Assembly (NCBI RefSeq): GCF_048128805.1 | Contig: NC_136017.1 | Location: 17,939,307-18,003,306, forward strand | Direction of reading: 5' to 3' | Length of the DNA stretch: 64,000 nt | Origin: Centroberyx gerrardi | Lineage: Eukaryota; Chordata; Actinopteri; Beryciformes; Berycidae | Shown: one piece after another, positions 10,956 to 22,015 of the stretch | Position numbering within the stretch: the first letter of the stretch is position 1 | Layout: every line of letters starts with the position of its first letter | The notes under the pieces: generated by a model | The model's database searches: none | Told to the model about the DNA's origin: nothing | The model's input: only the letters and a program-made list of their open reading frames with translations | Made by a program: the position numbers and the translations under genes

Positions 10956-13900
10956 TGTGTGTGTGTGTGTTGGGGGGTATTGTGTGTGTGGATGAGGGGT
11001 TGATTCTTTAAAGGCGATTTTGGTGATGTTCTGTTTTGTTGTAAGATGTTTAATCAAAGAACATCAAAAGTCAAAGGTTCTCCCTCTTTCTCTATTTATC
11101 TTTCTCTCTCTGTCTCTCTCTCTCGCTCCGTCTCTGTCTCTCTCTGTAGTTGTATACTTCCAGGTTGTCATACCAGCCTACAGCTCTTGCGGGAGCTGCT
11201 GAGCTTTGTCACCCTGCTGCCAATCCACACCAGGTAACACATAAGAGCCAGCCAATAGGAAGCAGACTCCACTCAATACATTCCAGGAGTTATTTTGTGA
11301 TGGAGTGTTCTTTCCCTCAGCCTGACTTGTCTACTTCAGTTTGTGATTTCCTACATTTCCCAGAATGCCTTTCAGCAACCCCTCTGTGCTATATACATGT
11401 GGGTGGATAGGTGTTAGGGTCTCTAGGGATGTGTTTATAAATTTCATGACAGAGTTGGAGATATTGTTAAAAACCTTTATGATGTTTTCATATTGGTTTG
11501 GAGGACAGTACTTCCAGATGCTTCTAGTTGATCCGCTGTAACTCAGTCCTTTTCGTTCTACCTGTTCAGGTGTTGCATGCTGGGAAGGAGGGCGGTGTTG
11601 CGTTGGTTCCTGTCCAACCTCCCCATGGAGCTGACGCTCATCTGACAGCAGACCACGCCCCCAACACACCTGGCAGCAGGTAACCCTTTCCTTACATCCA
11701 GTTCAACTCAACAAGTGGATTCCCTACAAAATTCAACGTTTTCAGTTTTTGATTTTTTTCTGGCCGATAGTACAAAATGACCATAACATATCTGCATACT
11801 GTGTATCTCCCGTCTTCCTAGTGGTGATGATGAAGGTCTGTCACAGAGTGGAGAGGGAAGGAGGGATGAAGGGAGGAGGAGTGTTTCTCCTTCTGACCCA
11901 GTGGAGTCTCTCTCTGCATTCACAAGGAAAGTTGGAGCCTTTGTCAATAAACCCAGCACACAGGTTAGTTTTAAATGCCATTTTGCTTTTATGTATTTAT
12001 ATTTTTTACTATTGTTGTACCCTCTATAATTTTTTTATACTGTGCTATCCTCTTGATTTTACTCTTGTATTTATTGTATGAGTATGTTGTTTTGTATTGT
12101 TGAATTGTATTGTATTGTCTAATGTACAATAATGGACAGCCAGCTGGTTATGGTGAATTAATTGTGTATGTGTGTGTGTAGGTAACAACAGCCAGTCTGG
12201 ACCTGCCGTTTGCAGCATTCGCTCCTAGAGGCCTGGACTCAGAGGAGAACGACCCCATGGTAACTTCATATACTTTAAACTGATGTGTTACCTGGTGGTG
12301 GAACTGAAAATGGAGTTACCTAATTGACTGCTCTCATAACCTCAGGATATTTGTTGTATTAAGACCCAATCTTTAATTGCAGCATGAAATACTCACCCCA
12401 CCACTGGCTCTGTTTACGTAGCAGTGATGGGTTTTTTGTTGTTTTTTATTTTTTTTTAAATTATTCTGAAATTGTTTTGCTTTATTTATACACCAGCCAT
12501 ATTTGATTTACATCATACTCTGGGTGGGAAACCCTACCCAGAAGGCAGTGAAGCAGATGGAAACAAGGAAACGGAGGCAAAGTCAACTGTTCTTTGGACA
12601 AAAAAAAAATCGAATCTACACCAAAGTGATCCTTGGATACGGTGCAGAGATGATCAGAGCGGAGAAGGTCCAAATCAAAGGCCACAGCAACTGGAATGAT
12701 GTTCAACCATAACATCAGCTAATGGTCTTTATGGCTAATGGTGGCTCAGTTAGCACTGTCGCCTCACAGCAGTTAGGTCCTGGGTTCTCCCCATGTCCAA
12801 AGACATGCACTTCAGGTGAATCGGAGACTAAATTGCCCATAGGCGTGAATGTGAGCGTGAGTGTGTTTGTTGTAGTGTGGTATATGAAATGATATGGTAT
12901 GTAGAGATGCTTGTGATAAAGCCAAGGGCTATATAAATAAACTTGACTTGTTAATACCTCCAAACAAACGAGGTTGAATTCTTATGAATTGTATTAACAG
13001 CCTGTATCTTTAGTATTGGTAACATGCTAACATTGTATCCTTTGTGGTGCTTCTTTGACAGTCAAATTGTTTGTTAGCGGTGTCTGCTTGCTAACGTTAG
13101 CGTTAAAACTGCTAATGCTAAAACTAGTCGTCAGCTACAACTTCTACAACTCAACCTTGTTGGTTTTAAGATAAATATAATGATAACAACATGAAGAAGC
13201 TGACTGCTAGCATTAGCTAATATTATGGGTCAACATCGTGAATGTTCCTTTTGCCTCTGTTTCCATCTGCTTCACTGTGGTCCAGGTATGTCCATCAAAC
13301 AAACAAAAAAACATACCTGCATTTACTAATGCTGTGTGTGTGTGTGTGTGTGTTCAGGTCCAGCCTCCGGACTCTCCTCCCTGCCCCTCCCCCCTGCAGG
13401 CCAGTCTCCACTCCCAGGGCTCAGAAGAATCAGCGCAGCAGGACGACTTTGTCATGGTCGACTTTGTACGTACTTCTCGCTGGATCTCCTGTAACCCCTC
13501 CTGGTCACCACTGTCCAAGTCTTCTCTGTTATAATGACATCAAAACCCTGATAGAAATGTTATGTCAGGATTATGGGATATACGACTTTCCCATAAGGAA
13601 GCATCGCATGAACGCTGTCAAAATATTACAAGATGCTTCCAGAGCAAAAACTCAAACCACGCCGGAACTGTCCTTTAAGTAAACAAGTTGTCGTAAAGAT
13701 GGCCTGCCTGCTCTACTGTTTTCCATTTCAGTTAATCTGTAACTAGTTTACCTGTGTGCTCTCTCTCTCTCTCTTTCGCTCTCGCCCTCTCTCCGTAGCG
13801 CCCAGCCTTCTCTAAAGATGACTTGTTGCCGATGGACTTAGGGACGTTCTACAGGGAGTTCCAGAACCCTCCTCAGCTGGCCAGCCTCTCTCTACACATC

Positions 13901-14249
13901 AGCTCCCAGTCTATGGCCGATGACCTGGTAACAGTAACGCTTCATGGCTCTGCTCTGAACTACATGGAATTAAACTAGCGATTGTCATGCTCTTCAAGAT
14001 CCACCTCCTCTGAGCCTAAAATCATATATAGGCCTAAAGCAGGTGGAAATGTTGAGAGACAGCTGCAGTGTGGAGCAACTCTTTATTTTTAACACCATAG
14101 GGTGTTATCAGCTTTAATCAGCACACATGTGAATGTTAGTAGTAATAGTTGTATGTATTTTCTTTCTGCAGGACTCTCTCCCAGAGAAACTGGCCGTCTA
14201 TGAGAAAAACATTGATGAATTTGATGCTTTCGTTGACATGCTCCAGTAG
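4189..14249 (+). CDS. atg13: ATG13, autophagy-initiation HORMA protein
   Basis: Proposed coding exons: 4189-4257, 4489-4569, 5528-5647, 5812-5858, 6054-6194, 6597-6637, 7243-7339, 7569-7676, 8551-8641, 8870-8935, 11150-11233, 11570-11679, 11822-11963, 12182-12259, 13358-13465, 13799-13927 and 14172-14249. They join in phase into 529 residues, close to human ATG13. The start [20 protein letters not shown] matches the human N-terminus. Residues 1 to about 200 are the HORMA domain ([33 protein letters not shown]). The middle is low complexity and poorly conserved. Residues 454-461 (DDFVMVDF) carry the LC3-interacting motif, and the C-terminus FDAFVDMLQ is the conserved ULK1-binding tail. The protein bridges ULK1, FIP200 and ATG101 in the cytosol at the start of autophagy. 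The exon at 8870-8935 is the least certain, as it lacks clear human similarity. The exon at 11150 (SRLSYQP) matches human. Confidence 0.95.
5756..5811 (+). repeat. 24-C homopolymer plus CT run forming a splice acceptor tract
   Basis: Twenty-four consecutive C are followed by CT and CACT repeats up to the CAG that opens the atg13 exon at 5812. The whole 55-base stretch is almost pure pyrimidine, so a length-variable microsatellite serves as the polypyrimidine tract. Confidence 0.9.
7685..7735 (+). repeat. MITE end remnant
   Basis: CAATTCACCCCAAAATGAAA at about 7699 resembles the left end of the fold-back element at 14999-15214. It is a degenerate fragment inside an atg13 intron. The open frame across 7683-8180 gave no recognisable protein. 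A second repeat piece at 8316-8400 resembles one arm of the 12.52-13.29 kb fold-back. Confidence 0.4.
8517..8548 (+). repeat. (GT)n at atg13 splice acceptor
   Basis: A GT run, broken once by CA, ends in TGTCCAG, the acceptor of the 8551-8641 exon. The tract is purine-interrupted and therefore a weak acceptor by consensus, but the exon after it is clearly coding. Confidence 0.8.
9405..9600 (+). mobile_element. LINE 3'-tail fragment with GATAA repeat
   Basis: A short GATAA tandem repeat is followed by CACTTTATTAACCCCTTGGG and GAAATTCAGGTGCCACAGCA, the orientation-reversed 3' end typical of fish L2/Rex1-type LINEs. The coding part is absent. The rest of the atg13 intron from 8936 to 11149 holds this, a SINE, two microsatellites and no other recognisable gene. 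Confidence 0.5.
10381..10410 (+). repeat. (ATT)n microsatellite
   Basis: Ten ATT triplets inside the long atg13 intron, directly before the antisense SINE. Confidence 0.9.
10425..10552 (-). mobile_element. tRNA-derived SINE-like repeat
   Basis: Read on the minus strand it has GGTGGCTCAGTGGTCTAAGG near one end and GTCCTGGGTTCCAATCTGGC further in, the usual A-box and B-box-like parts of a tRNA-derived fish repeat, followed by TTGCATGTCATCTCCC. It is not an intact tRNA, because no clover-leaf closes. Confidence 0.6.
10919..10968 (+). repeat. (GT)n microsatellite
   Basis: About 25 GT units with one interruption (TAT) in an atg13 intron. Confidence 0.95.
12520..13290. mobile_element. Fold-back element with inner SINE in atg13 intron
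   Basis: The left arm near 12535-12580 (GCAGTGAAGCAGATGGAAAC) is the reverse complement of the right arm near 13245-13280 (GTTTCCATCTGCTTCACTGT), with small gaps. A related single arm lies at 8316-8360. It is probably a non-autonomous DNA element that later took in a SINE. It sits between atg13 exons 12182-12259 and 13358-13465. Confidence 0.5.
12722..12955 (+). mobile_element. SINE-like repeat with LINE-type tail
   Basis: GGTGGCTCAGTTAGCACTGT, then CAGTTAGGTCCTGGGTTCTC, then GACTAAATTGCCCATAGG form the body of a well-known fish repeat. The 3' end, GGGCTATATAAATAAACTTG, is the same tail as in the L2-type piece at 1.7-2.17 kb, which suggests it borrows that LINE's machinery. Confidence 0.55.
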
Positions 14250-14998
14250 AGGAAGAGGGATGCGTGAAGAAGAAGAAGAAGAGAAAAGAGAGGCTGGTAG
14301 GAAAAGAGAAAGGGAAAAGGACTAGAAATGAGGAAACAAAAAATGGACGATGGCAAACGAGACAGGAGAGAGAAGTGCAAAGGATGAAACGGAATTAAGG
14401 GGAGAAGAGGACTGGAGACTGTACTGTCCGTTAAGAATCACTCACTTAGACTAAATCACCATGTTTTAATGTGAACCCTGCTGCGTGTGTGTGCGCGCAC
14501 GCCTGCCTTCCTTATCAGCTTGTATCGACCAGCCTCTTCCTTGTAAATACTGAACTCTCTGCTCTGATCACACTGGCAGACGGACGCCTCTCTGTTGTGA
14601 AAGTCAGAAATCTGGTCCATCTCGAATAGAAAATAATTATTTTTTGTTCCTTTGTGGCACAAATCTGGACACGGACATGCCTACCAGCACTTTCATGATA
14701 CGTTTCTTCACTGTAGCTCACTGTATTATATCCACGCCTCCATCCCCGCTCAAGCTAACTAGCCACTCCTCACTGCCTCAGAAAGCTGCCTGCGTATCAT
14801 CATGGCCTTACACATCAGATCTGTGCCACAAAGGGTTAAAGGTCCAGCGAATACTGTCAGTATGCCGCTGGCTGGTGTCAGTTCACTTCGATTCAGAAAA
14901 CGGATTTCCTTCCAAGTTGAAATATTGAAAAGCGTGTGGTATGCAAAGGTTGTCGTATCCAGATAAATTAATTGCAGTAATTTTTTTATTTTTTTTAA

Positions 14999-15214
14999 AG
15001 GAATAGTTCACCCAAAAATGAAAATTCAGTCATTATCTACTCACCCCCATGCGAGTTGAAACTCTGGTTTAGTTTGTTTTGGAGAATGCTGCTACGAAGT
15101 CGTGCTGGCAAGCTCCTGGATTGTTTTATGGACTAACAAACTAAAACAGAGTTTCAACTCGCATGGGGGTGAGTAGATGATGACTGAATTTTCATTTTTG
15201 GGTGAACTATTCCT
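14999..15214. mobile_element. Palindromic MITE with TTAA target duplication
   Basis: Two arms of about 80 bases, 14999-15083 and 15131-15214, are reverse complements with only a few mismatches (outer end AGGAATAGTTCACCCAAAAA). TTAA flanks both sides (14995-14998 and 15215-15218), as for elements that duplicate TTAA. It lies within the predicted atg13 3'UTR, so it would be transcribed as a long hairpin. Confidence 0.8.
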
Positions 15215-15679
15215 TTAACCTTTTTCCAATGGTCTGATGGAAGGAGATGGCATGATTTAGCTTCCCTACCCAGAAGTTCCCAGCTGGTCTGGGGATTCAA
15301 ACCGCTAACCTTCCAGTCTCTAGCCAGCGTCTCTAACCTTGATGCTAGCAAACAGCCCTGACTGTCTGAATTTAAAGTGAATTAACTCCAGCCCTGAGGC
15401 ATCATTTGTAAAAAGGAAAAAAAAAAGTTAAATACACATTTTTCCACGCTAAGTTTTGGCTCTATGAAGCAGCTTGACGTGGGAATATATGTAATGTTGT
15501 GGATTCCCTTCACCATACATATGTATATTTTGGGATATTTTGAGTGTGAGATTTGGTAACGGTAGGCTAATGCATACACACCTCTAGTTGTCGACAGAAG
15601 GCACCGCATCACCATTTCAGTCTGCGTCTGGATGAAAACTTTAATTTGCACTTTTATCTGCTGTTGGTCTAGGTGTCCT

Positions 15680-15714
15680 AATAAAGCATGGCTGCCCTGC
15701 TCTGTTCAAATAAA
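15680..15714 (+). terminator. atg13 polyadenylation signals
   Basis: AATAAA occurs at 15680-15685 and again at 15709-15714, about 1.4 kb after the atg13 stop. A T-rich stretch follows. They are the first AATAAA signals after the stop that I found in a fitting context. Confidence 0.55.
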
Positions 15715-15735
15715 ACTGGTTTAATTCAACATATG

Positions 15736-17130
15736 TCTGGTGTCTTGTTGAAGGGAGAAGGACAATGTTTACCATGAGTCAGGAACATGAGGAACTTTTG
15801 TTTACTCGCAATGCACAGATTTCATTGCAAAGGTCTGAGTGGTCATATAGCATCTTAAGAGTTTCAGGCAAGCAGCACGAGACAAATCATCAGCATGACT
15901 TAATGACTGACAATCACGGTCTTCCTCCTTTACCAACATGTAGGAGGTCTAAGGCAGTAGGGATAAATGAGTCCTTGTGCCTGTTTTTCTTGGCAGTAGC
16001 GAGACTGAACCGATTGGCAGAGGGTTGTACCTTAAAGACAGAACATAAGAGATGGACACAGTCTGACATAATGGGATTGGCTAAGGCAGAAACTCATCGA
16101 ACACAAGAAGATGTCAAGTTTCATCAAACTGAAGTAGGGTAATTATTGTCAGCAAACTACAATGTTTGCCCTCATGCTGGCTACAACAGTTGTCTGTATA
16201 CGGAATATACAAGGTAAGTGAGAGGACACAAACATGAAGAGAGCCAGTAGGTGAGGTCATGGTACTAAAAAAACAGAAATGAACAAAAGCAGCCTGGTGT
16301 GGTTCACTGCCCTCCCAGGGCCTCGTGTATAAAACCTTGCGTGGATTCCACACTAAAAGGCTACGTAAGCAGGGGCCTCATTCATAAAACATTGCGTGCG
16401 CACAAAATTGTCCTGAAAAGTATGTGCCACTTTTCTGCGCCACGCAGATTTTCGGATTTATAAAAACAAACTTGGCGTGAAAATGTGCGCACCGCCATGG
16501 AAACTTTGACCCATGCGTGCGCACATTTTGGAGACAGTGGGAAATGGCGACTTAGATGACAAAGTAGTGAAATAAAGCAAAACATGGCCTTTACACTCAG
16601 TTCATTTCCAGGGTTTTGTCTTGCGTTACGACTTCGCCATTTTCTCATACAAAGAGAATGGAATGACAAGTACAATTAGATGCATATCAATATTCATGGA
16701 TGGCGTTTCATTAACCATTTATGGCTAATTGTAACCCTAACCCTAACCCTGTTTTATAAATCTGCACACAAGAATCTGTACCTAATGCCCACTCCCACAA
16801 TTTAGCCATAACTGGATGTCAACACACCCATTTCACTTGGTTTGGACATAAACCCCAATCATCACGATGGGCCAGAAAAATCAGACTCGATAATAATAAT
16901 AGCCGGTTGCTTTATGATCCGATATGTGCGATATTCTTATATCCACTTGTTGGAGCTTTCACAGCACTCAGGAACAGGAAGGTGAAGTTGTTCCCGACAG
17001 GACGATGGATTAGTAAAATGGTCTTTGAACAAATTTTCTATCAGAAATTAAGTTTACTATTATTAATACTGAATCAAGCAGTGCCTCCCTCTTTCTCCCT
17101 CTCTGTCTCTCTCTCTCCTTTCCGCTCCTG
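15736..17130. other. Intergenic, no gene seen
   Basis: Open frames here (for example 15765-16142) match nothing known to me. It contains a short telomere-like run at 16732-16750 and GTGCGCAC-rich, repeat-like DNA at 16320-16520 that looks like an interspersed element I cannot name. Confidence 0.5.
16732..16750 (+). repeat. Interstitial telomere-like repeat (about three units)
   Basis: Three TAACCC units in a row. This is short enough to be chance or repair-inserted. Similar units lie at 60057-60074 and 60101-60113. Confidence 0.8.
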
Positions 17131-17189
17131 GTGCTGAAAGATGCACAGCAGCGGCTTCTCAGTCAAAATGGGCTTTTTTGTTATTGTTT

Positions 17190-18650
17190 TCTTGCTATTT
17201 TATTTTCTGTTTTACAAAGGATCTAATTACAAAATCGAAATAAATCAGATTCTCAGTGTGGGTTTACAAAATAAATGGCTTTCAGACCAGGAATTTAACT
17301 ATCTCTCTGTAAACCACCCTAACGTAGCTACCTGTACTATAATCTCTTGAAGATCCCCCTTGAGACCTATAGTATCGGGCAATGGATCTCTCACTTCAGA
17401 GACTTCCATATCTACCCTCTAGTTAAACAGTTACCATCATATTTGAAAGACGCCACAGATTTCTTACTGAACTTACAATCACTCTAACATTAATGAAGAG
17501 AACCTTTTAGTCACATTAGATGTTGGCTCTCTATATACATCCATACCTGCTAACATAGGTCTGGAGGCTCTGAAATTCTTCCTTTCCAATCATGAGGGCA
17601 GCGTACCCACTGAGTACATCATTAGTCTTACTAAACTAGTGCTTACAAAAAATTACTTTCTCTTTGATAAAGTTTACTTCTTACAAATACACGGTACGGC
17701 TATGGGGACTCCATTAGCAACTACACTAATCTATTCATGGGGAAATTTGAACTAGATTATATTTATGAAGATAACCGGTATAGAAGCTCTATCAAATATT
17801 GGACAAGAAACATTGATGATTGTTTTATGATATGGAATGATTCAGAGACTAAACTGTGGGAATTGATAAATTCTATCAACTCTAAATTACCATATCTTTT
17901 ACAGTTGAGAAGAGCCCAAGCTATTCATTTCTTGGATGTCCTAGTCACAAAGAAAGGCAATTTTATGCTCAGCACCACTGTATATAGAAAACCTACTAAC
18001 AAAAACACTATTCTGCCAGTTAACAGCTACCACCCACTGTCATTAAAGAGGGGGGTTACCTGTTGTTGTAGTGATGCCAAACAAAAAGTCAAAGGTCTTA
18101 ATAGAAATGATCTGCTAAATAAAACTCATGACTGTTCTAGAAATATTAGATCTATCGTAAATAAGTACTGGTATATTCTGTCTTCTGATACCTCTCTAAA
18201 TTCAGTCTTCCTGAATCCTCCTCGATTTACCTATGAAAGAGGAATTTGGCTGACATGCTAGTAAGAGATGTAGATGTAGTCAAAGAGAAAAAACAGGCTT
18301 TCATAAATGGTTGCTTCCCCTGCAGGAGCTGCACATCTTGTAGCTTTATGGTAATAGGAAATAACTTTGTTTGTCCCCAAACTTCAAGAACTTACGAAAT
18401 GAGGTCCTGTATAACCTGCAACACAAAAGGTGTAATTTACATACAAGATGTCCCTGCTCTAAGGTGTTAGGGTGTCTGATGTTTTCTATAGTGGCTGCTG
18501 TGACCATCCATGGACTTGTTCATCAATTCTTTATCTGTAGGATTTCCATTCTGCATTTATAAAAATTGAAAAACATAAAAGGTCTTGGAAAACTTATTTC
18601 TTCTTTGAGTGCGAACCACTTTCTCCACTATTTTACAAAAGAGAAAAGGA
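17190..18650 (+). pseudogene. Penelope-like retroelement remnant (RT, start of GIY-YIG region)
   Basis: Across shifting frames the order of reverse transcriptase motifs is kept: PIVSGNGSLTSE (about 17370), LLVTLDVGSLYTSIP (about 17505), IHGTAMGTPLATT (about 17690), NIDDCFMIWND (about 17810), then FLDVLVTKKGNF (about 17930). After it come a cysteine-rich block, CRSCTSCSF (about 18325), and CNTKGVIYIQ (about 18415). This order is that of Penelope-like elements, whose C-terminus is a GIY-YIG endonuclease. Frameshifts lie after GTPLATT and after IQDVPAL, with a stop after CTIIS, so the copy is dead. The GIY-YIG core itself is not recognisable. Confidence 0.85.
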
Positions 18651-18659
18651 AAATCAAGT

Positions 18660-19008
18660 CCTTAATAAATGTTAATAAGTGCCGTTTCTGACCAGGAAAA
18701 ATGAAAAATGCCTTCTATTTCCGTGTTTCAGTTGTGGATTTTGAAATGAAAATCAAATAATTCCATTTTTTTTTTCATTTTTTCTGTTTCTGAAAAGAAA
18801 ATAGAATGACCAAAAAATACACGGGTTGTATTTGTGCCGTTAATGTTACTGCATCATTCACACATGGTCAATACGGAACTTTACTAGTAACGCTACAACT
18901 TCTTGAGCAGTGAAATTGGCAGAACTGATTTACTGGCATTTCCACACCGGTTCCTGTTCACCATGCCGGTAAATTTACGTAACAGGCTGAATGCGTGAAA
19001 GGGGCTTC
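18660..19008. other. Intergenic spacer, no feature seen
   Basis: A/T-rich spacer between the Penelope-like remnant and the duplicated atg13 fragment. No gene or known repeat is recognised. Confidence 0.5.
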
Positions 19009-19840
19009 TGTCTCTGTCTCTCTCTGTAGTTGTATACTTCCAGGTTGTCATACCAGCCTACAGCTCTTGCGGGAGCTGCTGAGCTTTGTCACCCTGCTGC
19101 CAATCCACACCAGGTAACACATAAGAGCCAGCCAATAGGAAGCAGACTCCACTCAATACATTCCAGGAGTTATTTTGTGATGGAGTGTTCTTTCCCTCAG
19201 CCTGACTTGTCTACTTCAGTTTGATTTCCTACATTTCCCAGAATGCCTTTCAGCAACCCCTCTGTGCTATATACATGTGGGTGGATAGGTGTTAGGGTCT
19301 CTAGGGATGTGTTTATAAATTTCATGACAGAGTTGGAGATATTGTTAAAAACCTTTATGATGTTTTCATATTGGTTTGGAGGACAGTACTTCCAGATGCT
19401 TCTAGTTGATCCGCTGTAACTCAGTCCTTTTCGTTCTACCTGTTCAGGTGTTGCATGCTGGGAAGGAGGGCGGTGTTGCGTTGGTTCCTGTCCAACCTCC
19501 CCATGGAGCTGACGCTCATCTGACAGCAGACCACGCCCCCAACACACCTGGCAGCAGGTAACCCTTTCCCTCAAATTTTTAAATGTATGACATGGTTGTC
19601 ATACAGGTCCTGGAAAAGTCTTCAATTAGAAAAATTTGAGGTATTAAAGAAGTCTTCAATACAGTTAAGAGGAAAGTTGGAGCCTTTGTCAATAAACCCA
19701 GCACAGTTTAGTTTTAAATCCCATTTTGCTTTTATGGGTTTATATTTTTTACTATCGTCTTACCCTCCATTATTTGTTTTATACAGTGCTGTCCTCTTTA
19801 TTTTACTTTTGTATTTGTAAATTTAGTGTTATTCTATTAT
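19009..19840 (+). pseudogene. Partial duplicate of atg13 internal exons
   Basis: Positions 19009-19570 are almost identical to 11129-11690 of atg13, including intron sequence; I saw one 3-base deletion (GTG lost near 19223). It carries copies of two exons, 19030-19113 and 19448-19557, with splice sites intact. A second block, 19665-19835, matches 11927-12075 but has clearly more differences. It holds only the 3' end of the next exon ([10 protein letters not shown]), and its donor is altered from CAGGTTAG to CAGTTTAG. About 235 bases present between these blocks in atg13 are replaced by an unrelated 95 bases. As introns are included, this is a DNA-level duplication and not a retrocopy. It cannot encode ATG13. 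Confidence 0.92.
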
Positions 19841-20944
19841 TTTATATTCCCATGGATTCTTGAAGGATTTGACCTGCAGTTTACAAGCTGAAATGGGTCA
19901 AGGAAATGGGCCAGGAGCACTTCCTTAACCAGTCTGTAAAATGACTTAATCACTGACCTGGACTCTTCCTAGGTCTGCAGTGTCTAAAGGAGTTCACCTG
20001 GACTCTTCCTTACTGCAATGACTATGAATACTTAGTGCAGGGATGAAGACAAATCTTACAGAAAATATTCTTCCAACTAACATAGTAGTTTGGCTCAGAA
20101 AATCCAGGCTATTGTTTTCTTGAAATAATCATATATTTCCTAAAGGTACTGTGGCCTTCAACTTAGAACATCATAGAGTTGGTTGAGATCATGGATTTAA
20201 ACAAAAAAAAAAAGAAAAAAAAAAGAAGTACTGTAAATTGTGGTCTGCACTCATTACTTCTTTGCCTTGATAGGCTCAACCCATTACTTTGCACATCCCA
20301 ATAATGCTATCATCCCACCTCCGCCCTCCCAATACTTCCCATTCACACATTCTGCTTAACATGTGCTGGAATAGTCAGTTGAATACGGTTACATAACCCC
20401 ACTTTGCTATATTACTGTGATTGGCAAATGGCCAATCAATCCAAAAAAATCCCACAAGAAACAGTGTAAAAGAGCATTTGTTAGTAGCATGGTTGCTGGT
20501 ATAATGATTCTTTTGAATGCTGATATGTCGGCTTCTTAGGTTAACTGTCAGCTAGCATGCTACAGTCAACCAAAGCTAACAGATTTCCCACCTGTGACCA
20601 TAATGACACCAGAATTTAATTTAGGTAAACGGGGTGAATTTACAGCATCTTAATTAGCGGGGACAGGAAGCTCTTCTGTTGCAGCCCCTCTTTGATTTAG
20701 GCCTATAAAATGGATTGATTTTTACATAAAAATCTAGTGCAGCTTTAACTTTCAAATATTTGTCTTGCAATTGTCAGAACGTTGTGACACTCCAAGAACA
20801 ATTCAGCTCATACTATTCAGCTCAAGTCTGCCATTCACAGATGTACACTTTAACAGAATAGCAATAATGGTGCGTGACCTTCCAGAACTCCCATAAAAAA
20901 AAAAAAAAATACAAAACTTGTTCTTCAGAATTCTCAACTGGAAT
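19841..20944. other. Intergenic, no gene; MITE end remnant
   Basis: No gene is seen. TCTAGTGCAGCTTTAACT at 20733-20750 resembles the terminal inverted repeat (TAAAGCTGCACTAGGCA) of the element at 26684-28108 and is probably a right-end remnant. There is an A-rich run at 20200-20228. Confidence 0.45.
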
Positions 20945-20950
20945 TTTATT
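20945..20950 (-). terminator. Candidate ipo5 polyadenylation signal
   Basis: TTTATT on the plus strand is AATAAA on the ipo5 strand, 1066 bases after the ipo5 stop. It is the first such signal I found downstream, so the 3'UTR would be about 1.1 kb (20.93-22.015 kb). That UTR contains an 18-G run at 21646-21663. Confidence 0.45.
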
Positions 20951-22015
20951 GTTGGTAATTTCTGGAATTCCATCACATACCTGCAGGACTGCAAAGGGTC
21001 AAAACCGAAACGTTAGAGGATGGTAGCGCGCATTTTACAAATACTCTACAATCTGTGTTCCTTCAACTCGTCAAACACATTGCGGCCAAGACCCACTAAA
21101 GATTATTGCGCTGCCTACGAGTGCCCCCTTACCAAAACTGCTATCCAAACCGCAAACCGTTCTGAACACATTTCATTATCAGCAGTCTGGAAGGCTATGA
21201 AGGAAGCCTTGCTTAGGTCGATGTCAAACTCTCCCAGACGACGACGATGATGTGGATTCCCTAACTATTTCATATTTTCTAGAGTTAGCCACTTACACGC
21301 ATGCCGTTAGTTTTCGAGACGCACCCTCTGAGCTGTGGCGAACAGAGGCCATTTCCCCCCCCAGATAACACTGGGGATAGAGAACGAGAAAAAAACCAAA
21401 TAAAAATATAAGAAAACAAAATAAAAATAAATTCACAGGAGACAGGCAGTGATCGCCCCGCGTGCATTTCCGCCATTCGATTCCTCAGTCCGCTCTAACG
21501 TCCGGTCCTGTCCCCGTTTGCCGACTCTGGCCCTTCTGAGCCCGACAGTCCAATGACTTTTCCACTGGGCGACATGGAGAATGGAGTTCCTCAGAGCAAA
21601 ATATTTTTGTTAAAGTCCAGATATAAGACACATAACTAACGAGAAGGGGGGGGGGGGGGGGGGAGATAATGGAGAGATGTGTTACTTTGGTTCCCTTTAG
21701 ACAGGCGAGAACCGGCGACACTTCTGCTGGGGAAGAGCGTTAAAGTCTTTTTTTTGGTGGGTGGGCCATGTCGCTCCATTGTAATTAATACCCAGCCCGC
21801 TCCCTCCAGTCGGTTGAATGTGGGTAGAGGTTGGAGACTGGTAGGGTGGTGGTGGTGGGGTGAAGCCGGCGTCCATACACACTACAGATCAGAGCGGGAG
21901 GAAGAGGAGGGATTGTATGGAGCAGATCCGGGAGCTCGATGTTTCTTCGTGGTCTGGTTAAAAGGAGGAGGCGGGGGGGGGAGGGCGGAGGGGAGGTGAC
22001 GGGGGTTACGGAGGC

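Larger units (their letters stand above)
14250..15735 (+). other. atg13 3' untranslated region (inferred)
   Basis: From the TAG at 14247-14249 to the polyadenylation signals there is no other gene. The UTR starts purine-rich (AAGAAGAAGAAGAAGAG) and contains an inserted fold-back MITE at 14999-15214. The end is inferred from two AATAAA signals at 15680 and 15709. Confidence 0.6.

Noticed and set aside
11150..11679. A second protein in the alternative frame ([19 protein letters not shown] joined to a frame in the next exon)
   Set aside because: The frame that joins to both neighbours in phase is SRLSYQP...NPHQ then GKEGGV, which matches human ATG13; the other stops soon after.
15765..16142. 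A 125-residue gene downstream of atg13
   Set aside because: No similarity, no splice or poly(A) support, and composition like the surroundings.
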